Below the pieces are notes generated by a model. It searched no databases. It had not been told where the DNA came from and saw only the letters and a program-made list of their open reading frames with translations. Shown here in pieces: positions 1 to 8,122 of a stretch of 64,000 nucleotides of DNA. Position 1 is the first letter of the stretch. The number at the start of each line of letters is the position of its first letter. The stretch lies in contig JAUVDV010000009.1 in assembly GCA_030595125.1 (NCBI GenBank), forward strand, positions 18,954-82,953, in the 5' to 3' direction. The translations under genes and the position numbers were made by a program. This DNA comes from Deltaproteobacteria bacterium (GTDB lineage: Bacteria; Myxococcota_A; Polyangia; JAAYKL01).

Positions 1-763
1 TGTATCCGTTCGTCGAAACCCTCACCTCTGTCTGCGCCCCGTACCCGTCTTCTGGAAAGAAAATGAATCCAAAGCCTATTGGAACATCGGAAAAGGCGTT
101 GTCCGTCCCGGATTGATCCCAGATTGTAGTGAAGGTCGTCAGCTCGGTGAACCAGGAGGCCGGCGTGGTCGCCGTGTACGAACCGGACGGCGCCGCTATG
201 GGGATCGCCGGGTCGTCGAGATCCGGCATCGCGTTCTTGTAATCCTCGTAACCTACCAGATAGCCGGCAATCGAATCGGCTACTCCCTCGGTGACCACCG
301 AGGCGTCCGAGAAGTTCACCAGATCGGAGACGTTAATGTCCCGCACAATCGCCTGCCCGAGGAAGTTGCCCAGAGACATTTTCTTCTCCTCGACGGCGAT
401 TGCTATCTGCGCGGCGTCCATATTCGCGAGTCGGTGATGCCGGGGATCCAGTTCGCGCACATCGCCTATCTCCCCGGCCAGCGCGTGCTTGTATGTTTCA
501 ATTCCTTCCAGGCGCTCGATGATGCTGTCTCGCAGGCCGGCGATATCCCGCGCGGACCAGCCCGGCAATGCAGCCCGCTCGTTGATGATGGGATTGCCGA
601 ATCTGTCCGAAGGAGCGCCCGCCTTGTGGACGCCGATATCGGATGAAACAACGGCGTCGCCTGACGAGCCGATATCCTCGTAGAAACCGTCTTCACAACT
701 GCTGAAGAAAGCCGTTGCCGTTGCCACGCTAATAATGATGAGGACCAATTGATTCTTTAGCAT
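1..763 (-). CDS. Partial secreted lipoprotein (C-terminus beyond left edge)
   Basis: Reverse strand reads MLKNQLVLIIISVATATAFFSSCEDGFYEDIGSSGDAVVSSD... from ATG at 763, open to position 1; lipobox-like FFSSC; absent from the ORF track because no stop lies in the window. Confidence 0.75.
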   Translation of the reverse strand, partial: MLKNQLVLIIISVATATAFFSSCEDGFYEDIGSSGDAVVSSDIGVHKAGAPSDRFGNPIINERAALPGWSARDIAGLRDSIIERLEGIETYKHALAGEIGDVRELDPRHHRLANMDAAQIAIAVEEKKMSLGNFLGQAIVRDINVSDLVNFSDASVVTEGVADSIAGYLVGYEDYKNAMPDLDDPAIPIAAPSGSYTATTPASWFTELTTFTTIWDQSGTDNAFSDVPIGFGFIFFPEDGYGAQTEVRVSTNGY

Positions 764-916
764 CTTGATCTCCGGGAAAAGTTTTCAAGTGGATATCATA
801 TCGCAATATGAGGTTGGAGACATCCGAATTTTCGATTCGGAAAGCCCACCGGAACGGGAATTTGCATTCGTCCGGCCCGGATTGTCGTCAGGCGGTGTCT
901 CCGCTAGTATGGCCCG

Positions 917-2437
917 ATGAAAAAGAAGAAGAACCTGTTCGGTCGTATGCTCGACAGGGTGGAGATCATGGGCAACGCGTTGCCCCATCCTGCCACGATC
1001 TTTGCCCTTCTTGCCGCAGTCGTCGTCGTCGTCTCGGGGATCACTGCTGCCCTCGGTGTGACCGCGATCCACCCGGGGACGGGAGAGGAGATCTTCGTGC
1101 GGAGCCTGTGTACAGGCGAGGGTGTCCGCTGGATGTTCGAGAACGTGACGGAAAACTTCGTCAGGTTTCCACCGCTGGGGCTGGTGCTGGTGGCGATGAT
1201 CGGCATCGGCGTCGCCGAGGGCTCGGGCCTGCTGACAGTGCTGATCAGGGCGCTGGTGCTAAAGGCGCCGCGCCGGTTGATCACCTCGGCCCTGGTTGCA
1301 GCGGGGGTGCTCTCGCACCTTGCCTCCGAGGCCGGCTACGTGGTGCTGATCCCGCTGGGCGCCGTTATCTTCCTGACCCTCGGGCGCCACCCAATAGCCG
1401 GGTTGGCCGCCGCATTCTGCGGAGTGAGCGGGGGATTCGGCGCAAACTTCCTGATCGGCAGCGTGGACCCTGTTCTGGCCGGTCTGACCCAGAGCGCCGC
1501 CCAGATTATCGACCCCGAGATCCAGATCAGTCCGGCGACCAACATCTACTTCATGTTCATTTCCGCGATCATGATTGTCGTTGTGGGCACGTTCGTCACG
1601 GAAAAGATCGTCGAGCCGAGGCTGGGCAAGTACAAGGGTTCCGAGACAGTGCCCAAGCTCGAGCGATTGACGCCCGTGGAGCGCAAGGGGATACGACTCG
1701 CCGGACTGAGTCTTCTGTGCGTGATCGTCCTGTTCGCCGCTGTCGTCGTACCCGAGAACGGGCTGCTGCGCCGGCCGGGCGAGGGCGTGCTCCAGTCGGC
1801 GTTCTTCCACGGGATGATCACCGCGATCATGATCTTCTTCCTCGTCCCGGGCGTAGTTTACGGCTGGGTGACGGGCAAGATCCGCAACGACAAGCAGGGG
1901 ATCAAGGAGATGATCACCTCCATGAGCCACCTGGCCACCTACATCGTGCTGGTCTTCTTCGCTGCTCAATTCGTCTACTACTTCCGTTACACCAACCTGG
2001 GGTTGATCCTCGCAGTCGAGGGCGCGGATATGCTCAGGAATGTGGGCCTCGAAGGAATACCGTTGATGCTGCTGTTCATCGTGGTCAGCGCGCTGATAAA
2101 TATGTTCATGGGCTCGGCCTCGGCCAAGTGGGCGATCATGGCGCCAGTATTCGTGCCGATGTTCATGCTGCTGGGCTACCACCCGTCGTTGACCCAGATG
2201 GTCTTCCGTATAGGCGACTCGTTGACCAATATCATCACGCCGATGATGTCCTACTTTGCGCTGATAGTGGCCTTTGCCGAGAAGTACTCCAGAGACTACG
2301 GACTGGGCACGATCATCTCGACCATGTTGCCCTACTCGATCATTTTCGGCATCGTCTGGTCGCTCCTGCTGGTTGCCTGGATGGCGTTCGGCCTCCCGGT
2401 CGGTCCGGACGGTCCCCTGCACTACACCGCGCCGTGA
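917..2437 (+). CDS. abgT: AbgT family transporter (p-aminobenzoyl-glutamate transporter-like)
   Basis: 506 aa polytopic; HPATIFALLA, SHLASEAGYVVLIPL, SGGFGANFLIGSVDPVLAG, SASAKWAIMAPVFVPMFMLLGYHPSLTQ typical of AbgT. Confidence 0.9.
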   Translation: MKKKKNLFGRMLDRVEIMGNALPHPATIFALLAAVVVVVSGITAALGVTAIHPGTGEEIFVRSLCTGEGVRWMFENVTENFVRFPPLGLVLVAMIGIGVAEGSGLLTVLIRALVLKAPRRLITSALVAAGVLSHLASEAGYVVLIPLGAVIFLTLGRHPIAGLAAAFCGVSGGFGANFLIGSVDPVLAGLTQSAAQIIDPEIQISPATNIYFMFISAIMIVVVGTFVTEKIVEPRLGKYKGSETVPKLERLTPVERKGIRLAGLSLLCVIVLFAAVVVPENGLLRRPGEGVLQSAFFHGMITAIMIFFLVPGVVYGWVTGKIRNDKQGIKEMITSMSHLATYIVLVFFAAQFVYYFRYTNLGLILAVEGADMLRNVGLEGIPLMLLFIVVSALINMFMGSASAKWAIMAPVFVPMFMLLGYHPSLTQMVFRIGDSLTNIITPMMSYFALIVAFAEKYSRDYGLGTIISTMLPYSIIFGIVWSLLLVAWMAFGLPVGPDGPLHYTAP

Positions 2438-2455
2438 TCGGTTGACACCCTGGTT

Positions 2456-3799
2456 TTAGATCCGCGCTATGCCGAGACACACAGCGTGCAGGGATACGAC
2501 GATCGCCAGAAAAATCAGACGGATTGCAGGTGTGCGAAACTTGCCGAAAGAATAGACCAGTTGATTGGTCTTGCACTTGCCCACGCAGTCACCGCAGAGG
2601 GTGCAGGACAGGCCGACCATTCGTTGTTCTATGTGTGATTTTTCAAGAGCGCCGAAGCGGCAGGAGGGTCCGCAAGCTCCGCACCCGTCGCAGCCGTCGG
2701 AAAAACGTAACCGAAAAGGCGAGATCTTGCCGAGAACGTTGGCGATGAGCCCGATCGGACAGAAGGCCACACAGTGAAACATGGTCCCCAGTTTTCTGGA
2801 AACCAGGATCATCACCAGAACCCCCAGAGATCCGAATCCCAGGGCAGCGCCGGCAGCGGCGGTAGTGGATGCGCCGAGAACTCTGAGTACAATTGCCGTC
2901 CCGATGACAACGGCCAGGACGACCACGCGAAGATGAGTGCTCCAGCGGGGGAGCGCTCCGGGTCGTTTCTTTCGATCTGAAGCGAGTTGATCCCACGCTC
3001 CCATGTAGCAAAGGTGGCTGCACCAGGCCGGGCCGACGATAATCATGGTGGAGAGGAAGAGCACGGGCATGAAGAAACTGTCACCTCTGAAAATCGGCCC
3101 CGCGAGTATGACCGCAGGCACGGGGATGTGCATCTTGCCGCTCATGAGGAACGTCTCGGAGACAAAAAGCCCAAGGATGAGTTGAGTGAAAAAGACAACG
3201 GAGAAAAGCAGCCAGATTCTCTTTCGCCATACTGCCGACGCCTTGACGTCCGCCATCTTTTCGACAATCCATGCCGAGTATGTGGACAGCGCGAGTATCT
3301 CCAGCCAGCCGCCGCCGGGCCAGAACCGTTCGAGGAGCAACATCGGGCGATTGACCTTGAGTTGAATGATCGTCAGCAACATCGCAGTGATAAGAAATGC
3401 CGCAGCGCTCGCATTGCCTGTCTCGGGATTCCGGTCAAAGAACAGTTTTGACTTTTTGGAAAGAAAGGCCATGCCCGAGGCAGCGGTGAACAGAGACACC
3501 GCGCCCAGAATGATCGCCATCTTCATCCATGGAGCGCCCATGATGCGACGTATGAAGATCAGCTCGTACGCTGTGTCTGCCCAGATGAGAGCCGCGGCAA
3601 TGAGCAAGAAGGGCGCAACTGTTTTGAACCATCGTTTTTTGAAAAAGATAAGAGCGAAGGCGCAGAGACAGGCGAGTATCTGGGCGGAACCGCCGGACCT
3701 CAGGAAATGCGCGCACAGGATGAGAACCCCAAGCACAACCGGTATCAGTCGGATAATCATTGCTTCGAAGAGACTACAGCCAATTCTGTCGGAGAACAT
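2456..3799 (-). CDS. Membrane polyferredoxin (NapH/NosR-like 4Fe-4S protein)
   Basis: Multiple TM helices, CDGCGACGPSC and CTLCGDCVGKC 4Fe-4S motifs, GPAWCSHLCYMGAWD. Confidence 0.75.
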   Translation of the reverse strand: MFSDRIGCSLFEAMIIRLIPVVLGVLILCAHFLRSGGSAQILACLCAFALIFFKKRWFKTVAPFLLIAAALIWADTAYELIFIRRIMGAPWMKMAIILGAVSLFTAASGMAFLSKKSKLFFDRNPETGNASAAAFLITAMLLTIIQLKVNRPMLLLERFWPGGGWLEILALSTYSAWIVEKMADVKASAVWRKRIWLLFSVVFFTQLILGLFVSETFLMSGKMHIPVPAVILAGPIFRGDSFFMPVLFLSTMIIVGPAWCSHLCYMGAWDQLASDRKKRPGALPRWSTHLRVVVLAVVIGTAIVLRVLGASTTAAAGAALGFGSLGVLVMILVSRKLGTMFHCVAFCPIGLIANVLGKISPFRLRFSDGCDGCGACGPSCRFGALEKSHIEQRMVGLSCTLCGDCVGKCKTNQLVYSFGKFRTPAIRLIFLAIVVSLHAVCLGIARI

Positions 3800-3837
3800 C
3801 TTCTTTTAGGTTCATTCGGATCCAGCCGCGCTGACAT

Positions 3838-3945
3838 TTACCGCAGCATGAATGCTGCGGTAAGGATGTGCTCACGCACAAGCCCAGAGGGCTCAGGAAT
3901 CACCCCTCCCCGCAATGGGGAGGGGCTGGGGGTGGGGTCGGAAAA
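3838..3945. repeat. Compound palindromic intergenic element (several hairpins)
   Basis: Perfect 12-bp inverted repeat TTACCGCAGCAT-ga-ATGCTGCGGTAA (3838-3863), then TGTGC-tcac-GCACA, AGCCC-aga-GGGCT and CCCCTCCCC-gcaat-GGGGAGGGG. Confidence 0.7.
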
Positions 3946-3974
3946 GTGATATGTATGCTTTTTATGGAGGTAAC

Positions 3975-4559
3975 ATGAAAGCAGTCGCGTTCTGCGGAAG
4001 CCCCAGGAAGGGCGGCAACACCGAGGTCATGCTCGGGCGTTGCGCGAAGGGTCTCGAGGCGGCGGGCATCGAGACCGATCTGGTCCTGCTGGCGGGCAAG
4101 ACGATAGAGCCCTGCACTGCGTGCGCTAAGTGCAAGGAAAAAAAGGATTTGAAGTGCTCCATCAGGAGGGACGATTTCCACGGCTGTTTCGAGAAGATGC
4201 TGGCCGCAGACATCATCCTGGTGGGTTCCCCTGTTTACTTCGGCTCCGCCACACCCCAGACCATGGCGTTGCTCGACCGCGCGGGTTACGTCGCCAGAGC
4301 GAACGGTAACCCCCTGTCCAGGAAACTCGGCGGCCCGGTGGCGGTGGCGCGCAGGGCAGGCCAGAACTTCACCCTGGCCCAGCTGCTCTACTGGTACCTC
4401 GTAAATGACATGGTGGTGGTGGGATCCACATACTGGAACATGGCAATAGGGCGAGATCTCGCCGATGTCGAGGCGGATGACGAGGGCCTCGCAACCCTGG
4501 ACCGCTTTGTCGAAAACCTGGTGTGGGCGGCAGAAAAACTGGCCGGCAGACCGGCCTGA
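3975..4559 (+). CDS. NADPH-dependent FMN reductase / flavodoxin-family protein
   Basis: MKAVAFCGSPRKGGNTEVMLGRCAKGLEAAGIETDLV...; RBS GGAGGTAAC before ATG at 3975. Confidence 0.85.
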   Translation: MKAVAFCGSPRKGGNTEVMLGRCAKGLEAAGIETDLVLLAGKTIEPCTACAKCKEKKDLKCSIRRDDFHGCFEKMLAADIILVGSPVYFGSATPQTMALLDRAGYVARANGNPLSRKLGGPVAVARRAGQNFTLAQLLYWYLVNDMVVVGSTYWNMAIGRDLADVEADDEGLATLDRFVENLVWAAEKLAGRPA

Positions 4560-4573
4560 TACGGGAGGTAACC

Positions 4574-4900
4574 ATGAAGATATTTTTCATCCTGCTGATT
4601 TTCACTTGTCTTCTTGTGGGGCTCGGTTCGTGCGACGACGGGGAGACGGTCGATAGCGCGGAAGCCACCGCCGCGTGCGACGACTACTGCCAGAAGTTGT
4701 TCGACTGCGGGATCACCCTCCCGGCCGATATGACAGAGGAGCAGTATCAGGATGTCTGCGATGATGACTGCTACGACGCCCTTACCGGCGCCTCCACCGA
4801 ATCGGCACAATTCGAGATAGAGAACAACTGCGGCCCCCTCGACTGTGACGTTTCCGCCGACTGCGGAACGTGGCACCAGTGCATTAACGACTGCGGTTAG
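4574..4900 (+). CDS. Small Cys-rich lipoprotein
   Basis: MKIFFILLIFTCLLVGLGSCDDGE lipobox, many Cys; RBS GGGAGGTAACC. Confidence 0.7.
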   Translation: MKIFFILLIFTCLLVGLGSCDDGETVDSAEATAACDDYCQKLFDCGITLPADMTEEQYQDVCDDDCYDALTGASTESAQFEIENNCGPLDCDVSADCGTWHQCINDCG

Positions 4901-5808
4901 CCTGCATCTCCTCCGGCCAGGTTGTCGGTAACGGCGAGTAACCAGGAGACGAACTCTTCCCAGAAGTCGGGTCCGCGTACACTTCGATGGGGGACAGGAA
5001 GCCGGGCCGTTCGGATTGCGTCGTCCAGCTTCTCGATGAGAGCTCCGGTCTCGACCGCGCGGACGGCATGGCTCTTCGACTCGAACCTTGTCATCGTCTC
5101 GAACGCCGACGTGAGCACGTGGAGAACGGACGGCCAATGCACGAAAACCTCGGGTAGCGGAATGAGCTGTTCGCGAAGCTGGTCTTCGCGTTCGCGAGGC
5201 ATTCGGAAATGAATCTGGTTGCGGATGGGGAACGCCTGTACGATATCTCCGAGACGCAGCGCGTCAAGCGCCTGTGCAACGTTGCGTTTAGTATAGCTGG
5301 TCTCGGCGGCCAGGTCGGCGGCGCTGAAAGCCGTGCCCGGCGAAGCCAGGAAAGCGCGGAGGATTTCGGCGCGGGCACCGACCCCCAAAAATCCTCGCAG
5401 GCGCAGAACGAGCTGCGATGCTCGGTTGAAAGCCTGGATTTTGGGACGCTCTCTCGGCCTGTGTTTGCGCCTTGTCGTTCGTTCGGGCCAGCGTAGAGAA
5501 GAATGTTCGGCCACGGTCGCGGCGAGCTCACCGTAACCGGCGCGGACGCGGTCGTTTTCGTGGGTGAGCAGGTTCTTGAGGCGTGCACCGGAGACGAGAC
5601 TCCCATATCGGATGCACCAGTCCGTGGCCTCGTCGCGCAGCCGTGGGTCAGTGTCGCCGAGCGCGGAGGTGAAGATGATGAGCGGCTCCGGATCGATGGC
5701 GTGATCGTGATGATTATCGATCTGCCCCGACACACCGAGTCCGGTCCACAGGCTCCAGGCGAGATCGAGCAACCTCTCGCGCACTTTCTTGCTAGCGGGG
5801 GACATCAT
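4897..5808 (-). CDS. Winged-helix-type protein partnered with a nucleotidyltransferase
   Basis: ILRAFLASPGTAFSAADLAAETSYTKRNVAQALDALRLGDIV wHTH-like region; overlaps upstream gene by 17 bp. Confidence 0.6.
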   Translation of the reverse strand: MMSPASKKVRERLLDLAWSLWTGLGVSGQIDNHHDHAIDPEPLIIFTSALGDTDPRLRDEATDWCIRYGSLVSGARLKNLLTHENDRVRAGYGELAATVAEHSSLRWPERTTRRKHRPRERPKIQAFNRASQLVLRLRGFLGVGARAEILRAFLASPGTAFSAADLAAETSYTKRNVAQALDALRLGDIVQAFPIRNQIHFRMPREREDQLREQLIPLPEVFVHWPSVLHVLTSAFETMTRFESKSHAVRAVETGALIEKLDDAIRTARLPVPHRSVRGPDFWEEFVSWLLAVTDNLAGGDAG

Positions 5809-6373
5809 CCTCCTCCACTCCGAAGTATGCGAGCGCCTGGCGCGACATCTCTTGGAACTCCGGCGACGGATCGTGTCCGCGTGCCCACTGCGTCGCGTCG
5901 AGCAATTCGTCGGCTGTCGGTTTCAGTCGCCGCAGGTCGTCGACGTGCTTGCTGCGGGGCCCCCGGTCAATGGCGGCGTAGAACTTGAAGAAGATCTGAT
6001 CCAGCCGTCCGGCCAGATGCACGGTCAGGCCGTGATAGCGCTTCGTGATCATCCGCTTCTCGAATCCTTCTGGCAATCCGAAATCCAGAAGTTGCGTGGG
6101 TCCGGAGTTTAGCCAGTCACCTGGCAGGCCGAGTGTTGTGGCGACGTCGTCGCGTGCACGCGTTAGCTCGGATGGCAATGTCTGCGCGCTGACGAATCGG
6201 CCGTCGAGGATAAGCGCGACGATATCGATATCCTTGGTTGAGCGTGAGATGAGTCCCAGCAGCGACAAGGCGCCTCCCCCAATCGCAACGACCTCGCAGT
6301 GGAAACCGCGTGACTCCATCACCTCGCCGAGGGTCGAAAGGGCTTCTTCAAAGTTGATCATTTCATCACTCAT
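5792..6373 (-). CDS. DUF6036-type nucleotidyltransferase (AbiEii/MNT-like fold)
   Basis: VVAIGGGALSLLGLISRSTKDIDIVALI matches the GGxAL...R.T.DIDV nucleotidyltransferase signature. Confidence 0.65.
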   Translation of the reverse strand: MSDEMINFEEALSTLGEVMESRGFHCEVVAIGGGALSLLGLISRSTKDIDIVALILDGRFVSAQTLPSELTRARDDVATTLGLPGDWLNSGPTQLLDFGLPEGFEKRMITKRYHGLTVHLAGRLDQIFFKFYAAIDRGPRSKHVDDLRRLKPTADELLDATQWARGHDPSPEFQEMSRQALAYFGVEEDDVPR

Positions 6374-6389
6374 AAAGAGAATGTTATAC

Positions 6390-6402
6390 TCTCGAAACGA
6401 GA
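6390..6402. promoter_or_regulatory. Palindromic operator candidate upstream of nucleotidyltransferase
   Basis: TCTCG-aaa-CGAGA, flanked on the minus strand by TTTACA and TATAAC hexamers. Confidence 0.5.
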
Positions 6403-6437
6403 ATGTAAAGTACACGCACTGGGCTGGCCAACACTTT

Positions 6438-7334
6438 TCAGAGAAACAGCAGGGCGGCGCCGCCGACAGCGACGAACGCGCCGATGATTGCTCTTGGCGA
6501 GATGCGCTCCTTGTTGATCCAGATGGCGGGCGGGATGATTATGATCGGAGTAAGCCCCATGAGGGTGGCAGCCACACCCGCCTCTGTATGCTGGACCGCT
6601 ACGAGGGATAGCGAGACGCCGAGGAAGGGGCCGAATACGGCACCCAGGGAGATGCGCGCCATTGCCCCCCGGTTCTTGAGCGCAGAAAAGACGCGGGGCC
6701 ACCAGCCGATAAAGAGGAACAAAACCGAGAAGCCGACGATCCCCGCGATCACGCGTATCTGCGTCGCGGCAAAGGGGTCATAGCTTCCCATGCCAAGCTT
6801 GCTCAGAACCAAGCCGAGGGACTGACCGGCCGCGCCGGCGATGCCCAGGAGTATGCCCGAGCGGGACGGTCGCTCGGTTTTTATTTCGCCGACCGGCCTG
6901 CGTTCGAGCACCACCCATGCGACACCGCCGACAATGAAGGCCATGCCCATCCAGTCCATGGGCTTGAGGGTTTCCCCCAGCAGGACCCAGCCGAGGAGGG
7001 CGGTAAACGGTGGCACCATGGTCATCAGGAGCATGGAGATACGCGCGCCGACAACAACGAACGCCCGGAACAGGCACAGGTCGCCGATGGTGAAACCGAT
7101 GATTCCGGATATCGAGAGCCAGAGCCAGGCGTGGGCCGAGGCGTCATCCGGAAAGGGGCGCCCCCGCGTGATCCAGCCAAAAACTGCCAGGAAGACGAGC
7201 GCCATCACCAGTCGAATCAAGTTGACCGACATGGAGCCGACTTTCTTGCCGGCCGACTCGAAGGACATGGACGTGATCGTCCAGCAAAACGCCGTACTGA
7301 GAGCGGCGATCTCGCCTATGTGGGAAAATGGCAT
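6438..7334 (-). CDS. EamA/DMT-family permease
   Basis: 298 aa, ten hydrophobic segments, two EamA-type repeats (FTALLGWVLLGETLKPMDWMGMAFIVGGV). Confidence 0.85.
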   Translation of the reverse strand: MPFSHIGEIAALSTAFCWTITSMSFESAGKKVGSMSVNLIRLVMALVFLAVFGWITRGRPFPDDASAHAWLWLSISGIIGFTIGDLCLFRAFVVVGARISMLLMTMVPPFTALLGWVLLGETLKPMDWMGMAFIVGGVAWVVLERRPVGEIKTERPSRSGILLGIAGAAGQSLGLVLSKLGMGSYDPFAATQIRVIAGIVGFSVLFLFIGWWPRVFSALKNRGAMARISLGAVFGPFLGVSLSLVAVQHTEAGVAATLMGLTPIIIIPPAIWINKERISPRAIIGAFVAVGGAALLFL

Positions 7335-8063
7335 CTAGAGGTTTGCCTGTCCGCGTCCGTAGATGATCTCCATATCCGGACCCTCCGTGCAATACATATG
7401 GACCCAGATATAGGCGTGTTGAAAGAGGGCCAGAACCAGTGCGTTCCACGAGCCGCAGAGCAGGCCAATCCCCCACAAGCCCAGAAAGACAAAGCTGTAC
7501 ATGGCATTCGAGGAATAGCCAAAAGCGCCTTTTTTTACGAGCGGCATGTTCGCGTATCGATCGAAGAAGTGGTCCCCGCCAAGGGCGCGGCCGATGCCGA
7601 AATATTTCAGGACCGAATGCGCCGCCCATCCGGCGGGCAGCAGAAGAAGGACCCCACCCAGAAGCTGCAATACGCGATTGCCTTCCAGCGAACCCATATC
7701 CGCCACGCCCGCGCACAAGAGCGCAAGGGGACGACCGAAAAGGAAGGGCAGGAATACAGCGCCCCATACCTTCAGTGCATGCTTGCCAAAGAGACGCGTC
7801 ATGAGACCAAGGTGGAGTTGCAGGCGAAAGACCACGGCGACGATGATCTGATGGACAAGGGTGACCGCGATCGTGCCGGCGGCCCAATTCATGACTCCGA
7901 ATCCGAGGAAGCGGCCGGTGCTGTCCCGCAACAGCCAGTATGTCCCTGCGGTCAGTAATGCCGCGATCATGACGTGCTGAATCTGGCCGCGGAAGATCTC
8001 GGTTTTTCCGGTGTTGGCTCGTATTTCTTCGAGAGCGATCATGAGGGATCCCTGTGTTTGCAT
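7335..8063 (-). CDS. PEMT/isoprenylcysteine-type membrane methyltransferase-like protein
   Basis: Polytopic; C-terminal HAYIWVHMYCTEGPDMEIIYG resembles phospholipid methyltransferases. Confidence 0.55.
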   Translation of the reverse strand: MQTQGSLMIALEEIRANTGKTEIFRGQIQHVMIAALLTAGTYWLLRDSTGRFLGFGVMNWAAGTIAVTLVHQIIVAVVFRLQLHLGLMTRLFGKHALKVWGAVFLPFLFGRPLALLCAGVADMGSLEGNRVLQLLGGVLLLLPAGWAAHSVLKYFGIGRALGGDHFFDRYANMPLVKKGAFGYSSNAMYSFVFLGLWGIGLLCGSWNALVLALFQHAYIWVHMYCTEGPDMEIIYGRGQANL

Positions 8064-8122
8064 CTACACGAGGGTTCTATAGCAGAACCATTGGGATGTC
8101 AGGGAATTCGAAGCGCCTTCAC

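Noticed and set aside
808-2445. 545-aa plus-strand ORF
   Set aside because: Out-of-frame shadow of the AbgT gene; Arg-rich, no family features
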